Both the position numbers and the translations under genes were made by a program. The notes under the pieces were generated by a model. It made no database searches, was not told the DNA's origin, and saw only the letters and a list, made by a program, of their open reading frames with translations. From positions 1-64,000 of the forward strand of contig NZ_JANATA010000018.1 in assembly GCF_024199005.1 (NCBI RefSeq): a DNA stretch of 64,000 bases, given 5' to 3'. Source of the DNA: Opacimonas viscosa. Its GTDB lineage: Bacteria > Pseudomonadota > Gammaproteobacteria > Enterobacterales > Alteromonadaceae. Below are positions 9,118 to 17,718 of the stretch, piece after piece (position 1 is the stretch's first letter; each line of letters opens with the position of its first letter).

Positions 9118-10143
9118 ATGATTAAAACCTGTATCTTAGGCGCTAGCGGTTATACTGGCGCTGAACTTGTCAAATATCTCAGCCTCCATGATAGTTATAA
9201 TCTTGCTGGTCTTTATGTATCTGAGCGTTCTGCAGATGCGCACAAACCTATTAATAGTTTGCATAGTGGGTTAATCGGGATTAATTCAGATCCTCTACAA
9301 CCATTAAACGATACTATCTTAGAGCAGCTTGCCTGGGACTATGATGTTATTTTCTTGGCCACCCCACACGAAGCATCTCACGATTGGATGCAACAGCTTG
9401 CAGGAAAACGAGCTGTAGTACTGGATTTGTCTGGAGCCTTTAGAATTAAAGATGCTGACGTGTTTGCAACGTATTACGGTTTTCCGCATACCGATGACGT
9501 GTGGCGCGAAGCCGCCATTTATGGACTCGCCGAATGGTATCCGGCACAAATTGCGGAAGCCTCATTGGTTGCGGTGCCAGGCTGCTATCCAACCGCGAGC
9601 TTAACTGGTCTAAAACCACTCAAGGCTGCCGGCTTACTCACTGCAACATTACCTATTATCAATGCGGTCTCTGGAGTAAGTGGAGCGGGTCGTAAAGCCG
9701 CATTAGGTAATAGTTTCTGCGAGGTTAGCCTTCAAGCATATGGTTTATTACAACATCGACACATGCCTGAAATCGAGGCATATCTAGGCCAAGAAGTCAT
9801 CTTCACACCACACTTAGGTAACTTTAAGCGTGGTATATTAGCGACCATCACCGTTGAAGTTCAACCGGGTACGACCACAGAACAAATCCGTTCAGCTTTT
9901 ACCCAAGCATATGCTGAGACCCCGTGTATTCGTTTGAGAGATTCGGCTCCCAAGATTGATGATGTTGTACATACGCCATTTTGTGACGTCCATTTTGCGC
10001 ATTGTGCACAAAAAAATTACGTTGTAGTCACTACGGCGATAGACAACGTGCTAAAAGGTGCGGCTGCACAAGCGATTCAGTGTGCTAACTTAACCCAAGG
10101 TTTACCCATTATGAGCGGATTAGTCCCAGAGGGCCAATTATGA
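9118..10143 (+). CDS. argC: N-acetyl-gamma-glutamyl-phosphate reductase
   Basis: A 341-residue NADPH-dependent enzyme, third step of arginine synthesis, reducing N-acetylglutamyl phosphate to the semialdehyde. The N-terminal nucleotide-binding motif is LGASGYTGAEL (about 7-17) and the catalytic Cys is in VPGCYPTAS (about residue 156). The start has an AGGGA ribosome-binding site eight bases upstream. It heads the argCBFGHA run and overlaps argB by four bases (ATGA). An ARG-box-covered promoter and a leader hairpin precede it. Confidence 0.97.
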   Translation: MIKTCILGASGYTGAELVKYLSLHDSYNLAGLYVSERSADAHKPINSLHSGLIGINSDPLQPLNDTILEQLAWDYDVIFLATPHEASHDWMQQLAGKRAVVLDLSGAFRIKDADVFATYYGFPHTDDVWREAAIYGLAEWYPAQIAEASLVAVPGCYPTASLTGLKPLKAAGLLTATLPIINAVSGVSGAGRKAALGNSFCEVSLQAYGLLQHRHMPEIEAYLGQEVIFTPHLGNFKRGILATITVEVQPGTTTEQIRSAFTQAYAETPCIRLRDSAPKIDDVVHTPFCDVHFAHCAQKNYVVVTTAIDNVLKGAAAQAIQCANLTQGLPIMSGLVPEGQL

Positions 10144-10916
10144 ACCCTTTGGTCATCAAGGTAGGCGGAGCATTTATTGATGCTCCTTCTGGGCAAACCG
10201 AGTTTTTTGCTAGTGTCCAAAAAATCTTGCAACATCGTGCAGTGATCTTAGTTCATGGTGGTGGCGCAGGTGTCCAAGACCTCTTGGGCAAATTAGGATT
10301 CACGAGTGAAAAAGTATCAGGATTAAGAGTCACACCAAAAGCCCACATTCCTTATGTTGCAGGAGCATTAGCCGGACAATACGCCACAAAAATGCTAAGC
10401 TTTGCACTGGGAGTTGGCCTATTACCCGTTAGCTTAACTCTGGCTGATGGCAACATGACGGAATGTGCCAAACATCCATTGGATGTTGGTAACGTCGGGA
10501 TCCCATCTGCTAAACAGCCGCTATTGCTGAACCAGTTATGCCAAAACGGTTTTCTACCAATAATCAATTCTATTGGCGCTGACACAAATGGTGAGTTAAT
10601 GAACGTCAATGCTGACCAAGCTGCAACGGTAATAGCAACCTTGGCAGATGCTGATTTAATGTTACTTTCAGATGTCCCAGGGGTACTCGATCAGAACAAG
10701 CAAAAACTAGCCACCATCGATCAAGCGACATTTACTGCTTTGGTTGATTCTCAGGTGATTACTGACGGTATGGTCGTAAAAGTAGCTGCTGCTTTAGAAT
10801 CAGCGGACATATTAAAACGTCGAGTGATTATTGGTGATTGGTCTAAAATGCAAGAAATCGATGGAGAAAACTTGAGTGAGTTTGGCACTCATATTATTCC
10901 TGAGCAAACACTATAA
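10140..10916 (+). CDS. argB: Acetylglutamate kinase
   Basis: A 258-residue amino-acid-kinase-fold enzyme phosphorylating N-acetylglutamate, second step of arginine synthesis. Motifs: KVGGAF at the N terminus, VHGGGAGVQ (about 39-47), NADQAAT for nucleotide and acetylglutamate binding, and GMVVKVAAAL near the C terminus. The length equals that of the arginine-insensitive E. coli enzyme, and it lacks the long N-terminal helix of arginine-inhibited kinases. Its start overlaps the argC stop. Confidence 0.96.
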   Translation: MNPLVIKVGGAFIDAPSGQTEFFASVQKILQHRAVILVHGGGAGVQDLLGKLGFTSEKVSGLRVTPKAHIPYVAGALAGQYATKMLSFALGVGLLPVSLTLADGNMTECAKHPLDVGNVGIPSAKQPLLLNQLCQNGFLPIINSIGADTNGELMNVNADQAATVIATLADADLMLLSDVPGVLDQNKQKLATIDQATFTALVDSQVITDGMVVKVAAALESADILKRRVIIGDWSKMQEIDGENLSEFGTHIIPEQTL

Positions 10917-10994
10917 AAATAGGTATGCTCCATACGAAATGAACCAACTTATGCCAAACAAAAAATAAATGAATACAGAATATAGGATGATGAC

Positions 10995-11912
10995 ATGCAA
11001 CAGGATTTATTGACATTTAAAGATACCACTCCAGCACAAATGCAAGAGTTATTGGCTTTGGCTTTACATGTCAAACGTGCACCTTCAGATTTTCGAAACA
11101 CTCTACAAGGTAAATCATTGGTTGCGCTGTTTGAAAAACCATCGTTGCGCACACGAGTGAGTTTTGATATTGGTATTCAAAAATTAGGTGGCCACCTCGT
11201 TTATCTTGATGCACAGGCAAACAACTTAGCTGGCCGTGAAGATACTAAAGACATGGCTTTAAACCTTTCTTGTTGGGCCGATGGGATTATCGCCCGTGTT
11301 TATTCTCATAGCACCCTTGAAGAATTACAAGCCCATGCATCAGTCCCTGTGATCAACGCACTTTGTGATTTGTATCATCCTTGCCAGGCTTTGGCAGATT
11401 ATTTAGCGATGGCTGAAGTTTTCCATGATGTAAAAGGGAAAACAATGGCGTATATCGGTGATGGCAATAACGTCACACATTCTTTATTAATTGTAGGTGC
11501 GTTATTGGGCGTACACCAAGTTGTAGTGACGCCAAAGGGCCATGAAGCAAATCCTGAAATTGTCTCGTTGGCACGTAATCTAGCACAAACCACCGGTGCA
11601 GATATTCGCGAAACTCATGATATTTCTTCATTAGAAAATGTTGATGTGTTGTATACTGATACGTGGCTATCGATGGGTGATGACACCCCACTAGCAGATA
11701 TCAAAGAAAAGTTTATGCCTTATCAAATCAATCATGATTTACTGCAACAAAGTGGTGCCCAATACGTGATGCACTGCCAGCCGGCTCATAGAGATTTAGA
11801 AATTACAGGCGCACTGATTGACTCAGAAGCGTCATTATTAATGTTACAAGCTGAGAATCGCATGCATGCGCAAAATGCCATCATGATCCAGCTTTTAGGT
11901 GAGAGAATATAA
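10995..11912 (+). CDS. argF: Ornithine carbamoyltransferase
   Basis: A 305-residue carbamoyltransferase forming citrulline from ornithine and carbamoyl phosphate. The carbamoyl-phosphate motif is SLRTR in [12 protein letters not shown] (the commoner form is STRTR), followed by HPCQALADY. The ornithine-side motif is HCQPAHR (commonly HCLPAHR). These variants are shared by the OTCs I know from arg clusters of related marine genera, and with argG directly downstream (2 bp) ornithine is the expected substrate. A 78-bp gap separates it from argB. Confidence 0.93.
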   Translation: MQQDLLTFKDTTPAQMQELLALALHVKRAPSDFRNTLQGKSLVALFEKPSLRTRVSFDIGIQKLGGHLVYLDAQANNLAGREDTKDMALNLSCWADGIIARVYSHSTLEELQAHASVPVINALCDLYHPCQALADYLAMAEVFHDVKGKTMAYIGDGNNVTHSLLIVGALLGVHQVVVTPKGHEANPEIVSLARNLAQTTGADIRETHDISSLENVDVLYTDTWLSMGDDTPLADIKEKFMPYQINHDLLQQSGAQYVMHCQPAHRDLEITGALIDSEASLLMLQAENRMHAQNAIMIQLLGERI

Positions 11913-11914
11913 TT

Positions 11915-13132
11915 ATGTCAAAACAGACAATCAAAAAAGTTGTTTTAGCTTATTCGGGTGGCTTAGATACGTCAGCCATCGTGCCATGGTTAAAAGAAAA
12001 TTATAACTGTGAAGTGGTTGCTTTTGCTGCAGATGTTGGTCAAGGCGATGAAGAGCTAGAAGGCTTGCATGAGAAAGCTATCGCTTCTGGGGCTTCTGAA
12101 TGCCACATTGTTGATTTGAAACAAGAGTTTGTGCAAGATTTTATTTTCCCTACGATTAAAACGGGTGCTGTCTATGAAGGTGAATATCTGCTAGGCACAT
12201 CTATGGCACGTCCAGTTATCGCTAAAGCTCAGGTTGAAGTAGCTCGTAAAGTCGGTGCGGATGCTTTATGCCACGGTTGTACTGGTAAAGGTAACGACCA
12301 AGTGCGTTTTGAAGGTGCATTTGCTGCACTAGCGCCAGAATTGACTGTTATTGCGCCATGGCGTGAATGGGATATGGTGTCACGTGAAGATTTGTTGGAT
12401 TATCTCGCCGAGCGCAATATTCCGACGACGGCTTCTGCAACCAAAATCTACAGCCGTGATGCCAATGCATGGCACATATCACATGAAGGTGGCGAATTAG
12501 AAGATCCTTGGTGTGAGCCAACCAAAGGTGTTTGGACCTTAACCACTGATCCGATGGATGCGCCAGATACTCCAGCAAAGATTAACTTAACCTTTAAAGA
12601 AGGTGAATTAACTCACGTTAACGGCCAAGCACTGAGTGCCTATGACGCCTTGGTTGAGTTAAATAACTTAGCGGCACCGCATGGTGTTGGACGGATTGAT
12701 ATTGTAGAAAACCGTCTTGTGGGCATGAAGTCGCGTGGCTGTTACGAAACTCCTGGCGGTACGGTGTTAATGAAAGCGTATAAAGCACTAGAAACCCTAG
12801 TACTTGATAAATCAGCATTAAAATTCCGTGAGCAATTAGGCCTAGAATTTTCACATGTCATGTATGACGGCCGCTGGTTTACTGCCTTAAACGACTCCTT
12901 GTTAGCTGCAGCAAATTCTTTTGCCCAGTTAGTTACGGGCGAAATCGTGGTCAAAGTATATAAAGGCACAGCGACGGTTATTCAGCGTCAATCACCTAAT
13001 TCACTATATTCTGAAGATTTTGCAACATTTGGTGCCGACGATGTCTACGACCAATCTCACGCCGAAGGCTTTATTCGTTTATTCAGCTTATCTTCACGCA
13101 TTAAAGCAATGCACGACGCTGATAAAAAATAA
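11915..13132 (+). CDS. argG: Argininosuccinate synthase
   Basis: A 405-residue enzyme joining citrulline and aspartate with ATP. The N-type ATP pyrophosphatase motif AYSGGLDTS is at about 13-21, with the citrulline/aspartate-binding segments [12 protein letters not shown] and SYSRDAN-like [12 protein letters not shown] following. Length is normal for the roughly 400-residue bacterial type. It is tightly packed between argF (2 bp) and argH (17 bp). Confidence 0.97.
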   Translation: MSKQTIKKVVLAYSGGLDTSAIVPWLKENYNCEVVAFAADVGQGDEELEGLHEKAIASGASECHIVDLKQEFVQDFIFPTIKTGAVYEGEYLLGTSMARPVIAKAQVEVARKVGADALCHGCTGKGNDQVRFEGAFAALAPELTVIAPWREWDMVSREDLLDYLAERNIPTTASATKIYSRDANAWHISHEGGELEDPWCEPTKGVWTLTTDPMDAPDTPAKINLTFKEGELTHVNGQALSAYDALVELNNLAAPHGVGRIDIVENRLVGMKSRGCYETPGGTVLMKAYKALETLVLDKSALKFREQLGLEFSHVMYDGRWFTALNDSLLAAANSFAQLVTGEIVVKVYKGTATVIQRQSPNSLYSEDFATFGADDVYDQSHAEGFIRLFSLSSRIKAMHDADKK

Positions 13133-13149
13133 CTAAAAGGATAAATAAC

Positions 13150-14544
13150 ATGGCTTTATGGGGCGGTCGCTTTAGTGGTGGAAGCAGTAATATGTTTCGC
13201 CAAGTAAATGATTCTATTGGCTTTGACCAAGTAATGGCAAGCCAGGATATCTTTGGTTCAATTATTTGGTCTCGTGCCTTACAAGGTGCTGGTGTATTAA
13301 CTGCTGATGAGCAAACTCAACTCGAGGCGGGTTTACAATCACTATTAGACCAAGCGCAAGCTGGCACCTTAGACTTCAGTCAAACTCAAGAAGAAGATAT
13401 TCACGCGTTTGTTGAAGCTGAACTGACAGCAACACTAGGCGATATTGCCCGTAAATTACACACCGGACGTAGCCGTAACGATCAAGTTGCTACTGACTTT
13501 AGACTGTGGTGTAAAGACCATATAGCCATGTTACGTACCGATTTAGTAGGCGTTATCGCTGCACTGACCGAATTAGCAGCCCGTAGCCAAGACATTATAT
13601 TTCCGGGTTATACGCACTTACAACGTGCACAACCTGTGCGTTTTGCCCACTGGGCACTGGCTTATGTAGAAATGTTTAAACGCGATGTATCGCGCTTGGA
13701 TGATGCACTTGCTCGAATGAACTTTAGCCCCTTAGGTTGTGGTGCATTAGCAGGGACAACCTACCCTGTTGATCGCCAAGCTATAGCCGATCAATTGGGT
13801 TTTACTGCGCCTTGTACGAATAGTCTGGACGCAGTATCTGACCGAGATTTTGTCCTAGAGCTGTTATTCTGTGCTTCCACCAGCATGATGCATATATCAC
13901 GTATGGCTGAAGATATGATTTTCTACAACTCTGGCGAATCTGGCTTTATCCAATTAGGTGATGCAGTAACCTCTGGTTCATCCCTTATGCCACAAAAGAA
14001 AAATCCAGATGCGTTGGAGCTAATGCGTGGTAAATGTGGCCGTGTGTTTGGTTCATTACAAGGGCTTTTGGTGACTATGAAAGGTTTGCCTTTAGCCTAC
14101 AACAAAGATATGCAAGAAGACAAAGAAGGCGCTATGGATGCGGTAACCCAATGGCATATTTGTTTGTCTATTGCGGTTGAAGTATTAGATAGTGTGGTGG
14201 TTGATAAGGAGCGTTGCCAACAAGCTGCACAACAAGGTTACGCAAATGCAACAGAACTAGCTGATTACTTGGTTGACAAAGGGATTCCTTTCCGGACAGC
14301 CCATGATATCTCAGGCCAAGCAGTGGTATTTGCTATCAGTCAACACAAACCTTTAGAAGAGCTTTCCGTTGCCGAATTACAACAGTTTTCAGCGGTGATC
14401 GAGGAAGATGTATACCCGATATTACAGTTAGAATATCTCGTTGATAAACGCAATATCCTAGGTGGTACAGGGATTGAGCCGGTGGCACAAGCCGTCAGTG
14501 CAGCACAACAGTTTGTTGCGGCACAGCAAGCGACTCAGCCTTAA
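13150..14544 (+). CDS. argH: Argininosuccinate lyase
   Basis: A 464-residue fumarase-superfamily lyase giving arginine and fumarate. The signature [12 protein letters not shown] carries the catalytic Ser loop; [13 protein letters not shown] and [10 protein letters not shown] are the other conserved segments. Alteromonas- and Vibrio-type genomes often carry an ArgH fused at its C terminus to an acetyltransferase domain. This ArgH stops at the normal length, and a separate full argA follows. Confidence 0.97.
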   Translation: MALWGGRFSGGSSNMFRQVNDSIGFDQVMASQDIFGSIIWSRALQGAGVLTADEQTQLEAGLQSLLDQAQAGTLDFSQTQEEDIHAFVEAELTATLGDIARKLHTGRSRNDQVATDFRLWCKDHIAMLRTDLVGVIAALTELAARSQDIIFPGYTHLQRAQPVRFAHWALAYVEMFKRDVSRLDDALARMNFSPLGCGALAGTTYPVDRQAIADQLGFTAPCTNSLDAVSDRDFVLELLFCASTSMMHISRMAEDMIFYNSGESGFIQLGDAVTSGSSLMPQKKNPDALELMRGKCGRVFGSLQGLLVTMKGLPLAYNKDMQEDKEGAMDAVTQWHICLSIAVEVLDSVVVDKERCQQAAQQGYANATELADYLVDKGIPFRTAHDISGQAVVFAISQHKPLEELSVAELQQFSAVIEEDVYPILQLEYLVDKRNILGGTGIEPVAQAVSAAQQFVAAQQATQP

Positions 14545-14555
14545 TTAAAACATAA

Positions 14556-14580
14556 GGGGACAGTCCATCCCCATGCTTTT
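14556..14580 (+). terminator. Weak hairpin between argH and argA
   Basis: A short GC-rich stem (GGGGA 14556-14560 with TCCCC 14568-14572, 7-nt loop) followed by TGCTTTT. It lies 11 bp after the argH stop and about 25 bp before argA. It could attenuate read-through into argA, but the stem is only 5 bp. Confidence 0.35.
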
Positions 14581-14595
14581 AGATAGAGAAGTAGT

Positions 14596-15903
14596 ATGGT
14601 TCTAAGTCACTTAGACATGATTTCATTATTCCGAAACTCAGCGCCTTATATCAATGCGCACCGGGGTAAAACGTTTGTGATTATGCTCAGTGGTGAAGCT
14701 GTAGCGAGTGACAACTTGCCAACGATCATTCACGATATTGCGCTATTGAACTCCTTAGGCGTACGTTTAATCATCGTCCATGGTGCTCGTCCACAAATCG
14801 AAGAACGTATCGCTATGCGCCAAATTCAAGGACGTTTTAACGATGATGTACGGATCACCGATAAAACTACATTAGAGTGTGTCAAAGACGCCTCTGGCTC
14901 TGTTCGTTCTCAAATCGAAGCGTTATTAACGATGGGACTCGCCAATTCCCCCATGCACGGTTCACAGATTCGTGTAGCTTCAGGCAATTTAGTGGTAGCA
15001 AAACCCATGGGGGTTCGTGATGGTGTGGATTACGAAAACACAGGTTATGTGCGTCGCATTGATTCAGAAGGTATTAGAAATCACCTAAATGATGGCTATA
15101 TCGTGTTGTTATCACCCGTTGGTTACTCCCCCACAGGTGAAGTATTTAATCTTTCTCATGAAGAAGTGGCAACCTGTGCTGCTGATGCAATGAAAGCAGA
15201 TAAGTTAATTGCTTTTTCCTCTCATAAAGGACTGATTACCCAAGATGATACGTTATTACGCAATGTTGAATTAGCTAAATTTGAGCAGCTGATTGCAGAA
15301 AACGCACTCATTAATGAACCTTCTGTGATTCACGCTCTTGCTGATTCTGTAAGAGCGGGTACGCCCCGTGCGCACTGTGTTAGTTTTGCGATTGATGGGT
15401 CTTTACTTAAAGAGCTGTTTACCCGTGATGGTACCGGCTCACTTGTGACTGAAAACCATTACGAACGCTTACGGCCTGCACAAATTGAAGATGTGGGCGG
15501 CATATTACAGTTGATTAAACCACTTGAAGAGAGCGGTGCATTGGTCAAGCGTTCGAGAGAGCGTTTAGAGCAAGAAATTGCGCAGTTTACTGTCATAGAA
15601 CGAGACGGCATGATCATAGCTTGTGCTGCTTTATACCCTTATCCAGATGGCTTTGGGGAGATTGCATGCGTTGCTACACATACCCAGTATCGCGGTAAAA
15701 ACCGTGGTGAGCGTTTGCTTGAAGCTTTGTCTACCCAAGCGCGCCTCCAAGATATTAATACGCTATTTGTCCTCACTACTTTGACCGCGCACTGGTTCCT
15801 AGAGCAAGGTTTCATAGAGGCGGATAAAGATGTATTACCGAGTGCTAAACAAGAGCTGTATAATTTCCAAAGAAACTCAAAAGTATTTACCCTAGAAATT
15901 TAA
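14596..15903 (+). CDS. argA: Amino-acid N-acetyltransferase (N-acetylglutamate synthase)
   Basis: A 435-residue enzyme making N-acetylglutamate, first step of arginine synthesis. An amino-acid-kinase-like regulatory domain (about 20-285, PYINAHRGKTFVIMLSGE and VHGARPQI) precedes a GNAT domain (about 290-430: PAQIEDVGGILQLI, ACVATHTQYRGKNRGERLL, FVLTTLTAHWFLEQGF). It aligns end to end with classical E. coli ArgA, which is feedback-inhibited by arginine through the kinase-like domain. Position as the last gene after argH completes the route in one run. Confidence 0.96.
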   Translation: MVLSHLDMISLFRNSAPYINAHRGKTFVIMLSGEAVASDNLPTIIHDIALLNSLGVRLIIVHGARPQIEERIAMRQIQGRFNDDVRITDKTTLECVKDASGSVRSQIEALLTMGLANSPMHGSQIRVASGNLVVAKPMGVRDGVDYENTGYVRRIDSEGIRNHLNDGYIVLLSPVGYSPTGEVFNLSHEEVATCAADAMKADKLIAFSSHKGLITQDDTLLRNVELAKFEQLIAENALINEPSVIHALADSVRAGTPRAHCVSFAIDGSLLKELFTRDGTGSLVTENHYERLRPAQIEDVGGILQLIKPLEESGALVKRSRERLEQEIAQFTVIERDGMIIACAALYPYPDGFGEIACVATHTQYRGKNRGERLLEALSTQARLQDINTLFVLTTLTAHWFLEQGFIEADKDVLPSAKQELYNFQRNSKVFTLEI

Positions 15904-15922
15904 GGGCTAAGGTAAATACCCA

Positions 15923-15955
15923 TACCGTTATGTTTTTATGAAAAGCATAACGGTA
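15923..15955. terminator. Hairpin between convergent argA and maeA
   Basis: A 10-bp perfect inverted repeat TACCGTTATG/CATAACGGTA (15923-15932, 15946-15955) can extend inward to a 3-nt loop through further A-T and one G-T pair. It sits in the 54 bp between the two converging stop codons. It has no clear T-run on either side, so a bidirectional terminator role is inferred from position. Confidence 0.5.
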
Positions 15956-15957
15956 AC

Positions 15958-17643
15958 TTACAGACTGACACGTTTATATTCACGATACTTTGGTGTCCAA
16001 AAATACTTGCCAATTCTTTGCTGTAAAATTTCATCATCCACAGCTAATGCGTGACCTTGGGCAATCGCCACTTTAGCAACAGCAAAAGCAATCCGCTTGC
16101 TAATATCTTGGATGTCGGTAATAGGTGGTAGTAAAGCCCCTTTACCAGTATTCGCTATAGGGGAAACCTCTGCTAACACATTTGAGCTAGCCATCAGCAT
16201 TTCATCACTTATTACTTTTGCTTTAACCACCAAAGCACCTAGACCAATACCAGGGAAAATATAACTGTTGTTACATTGGGCTATAGGAAATACTTGACCA
16301 TTGTATTCAACATCAGCAAAAGGACTCCCCGTCGCCAAAATAACCTGCCCCTTCGTCCATTCGACGACATCTTTAGGGTGTGCTTCCACCCTCTTAGATG
16401 GGTTTGATAATGGGAAAATAATCGGTAAATCGTGATTTTTTGCCATGGTTTCAATCACTTCTTGGGTGAATAAACCTGCCACACCTGAAACACCTATTAG
16501 AATATCGGGCTTGGCTTGCTGAACGACTTCAAGTAAAGAAGCATATTCACCTGCAATATCCCAATCCGTTAGTGCTGAGCCATCCTGAGCTAACTTTTCT
16601 TGGAAATCCATCAAACCCATCATACCTGATGTTATGAGGCCATGGCGGTCAACCATAAATACTCTTTGGCGTGCAGCAGTGTCGTCTAACCCCTCATACA
16701 CCATTTGTTGAATCAACATCTCGGCAATTCCACAACCTGCAGAGCCACCACCAACAAAAGCAACATGCATCTGTGAAAGCTTTTTGTTAGCTAAACGACA
16801 AGCCGATAACAAGGTGCCTAAAGCAACAGCAGCAGTCCCCTGTATATCATCATTAAAACAACAGTAGTCGTGACGATATTTATTTAATATGGGCATGGCA
16901 TTGGGTTGGGCAAAATCTTCAAATTGGACCATGGCTTCTGGCCAACGACGCTTCACTGCTTGCATGAACAATTCAATAAATTCATCATATGTTTCTTTAT
17001 CAACACGGGTATGTCGCTCACCCATGTACATTGGGTCATTAAGTAATTTTTCGTTATTGGTCCCCATATCTAACGTAATTGGCAAAGTGTAAGCGGGGCT
17101 GATCCCACCACATGCAGTATATAATGCCAATTTCCCAATAGGGATCCCCATGCCACCGATCCCTTGATCGCCCAAACCTAAAATGCGCTCGCCATCAGTT
17201 ACGACAATCACTTTGACTTTACTTTTAGTGACATTGCGTAAAATATCATCCAAGTTATGGCGCTCACGATACGACAAGAAGAGTCCTCGTGAAGAACGGT
17301 AAATATCCGAAAACATCTCACAGGCATCCCCAACTGTAGGGGTGTAAATGATGGGCATCATTTCTTCGATGTGCGTTTGGACTAACCGAAAATATAATGT
17401 CTCATTATTATCTTGTATCGCGCGCAGGTAAATGTGCTTGTTGATGGGCTCATCAAAACTTTTGTACTGTTGATAAGCTCGCGAAACTTGCTCTTCAATC
17501 GTTTCATAACGCGGGGGTAGCAAGCCCATCAGGTTAAACGATTTACGCTCCCTTTCAGAAAATGCACTGCCTTTATTCAACAAAGGGGTTTCAAGTAAAG
17601 CTGGTCCTGCGTGTGGAATATATAAAAACGATTCGTTTTTCAT
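15958..17643 (-). CDS. maeA: NAD-dependent malic enzyme
   Basis: A 561-residue oxidative decarboxylase converting malate to pyruvate with NAD. Conserved segments: the N-terminal malic domain with [38 protein letters not shown] and [11 protein letters not shown] (metal-binding Asp pair), then the dinucleotide-binding motif [15 protein letters not shown]. Length and sequence follow the SfcA/MaeA family (E. coli 565), not the longer MaeB type that carries a phosphotransacetylase domain. It is a single gene converging on argA. Confidence 0.95.
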   Translation of the reverse strand: MKNESFLYIPHAGPALLETPLLNKGSAFSERERKSFNLMGLLPPRYETIEEQVSRAYQQYKSFDEPINKHIYLRAIQDNNETLYFRLVQTHIEEMMPIIYTPTVGDACEMFSDIYRSSRGLFLSYRERHNLDDILRNVTKSKVKVIVVTDGERILGLGDQGIGGMGIPIGKLALYTACGGISPAYTLPITLDMGTNNEKLLNDPMYMGERHTRVDKETYDEFIELFMQAVKRRWPEAMVQFEDFAQPNAMPILNKYRHDYCCFNDDIQGTAAVALGTLLSACRLANKKLSQMHVAFVGGGSAGCGIAEMLIQQMVYEGLDDTAARQRVFMVDRHGLITSGMMGLMDFQEKLAQDGSALTDWDIAGEYASLLEVVQQAKPDILIGVSGVAGLFTQEVIETMAKNHDLPIIFPLSNPSKRVEAHPKDVVEWTKGQVILATGSPFADVEYNGQVFPIAQCNNSYIFPGIGLGALVVKAKVISDEMLMASSNVLAEVSPIANTGKGALLPPITDIQDISKRIAFAVAKVAIAQGHALAVDDEILQQRIGKYFWTPKYREYKRVSL

Positions 17644-17718
17644 TCAATGTTGTCCATTAATTGTCGTTGGTGTTGTTCTATGGTGTTTTGATTATTGATG
17701 TTTGATTATTGACCGACA

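Noticed and set aside
10995-11912. Whether argF could be an acetylornithine or succinylornithine carbamoyltransferase, given its SLRTR and HCQPAHR motifs
   Set aside because: Context (argB upstream, argG directly downstream, classical acetyl-cycle genes) and the known occurrence of these variants in OTCs of related genera favour ornithine carbamoyltransferase.
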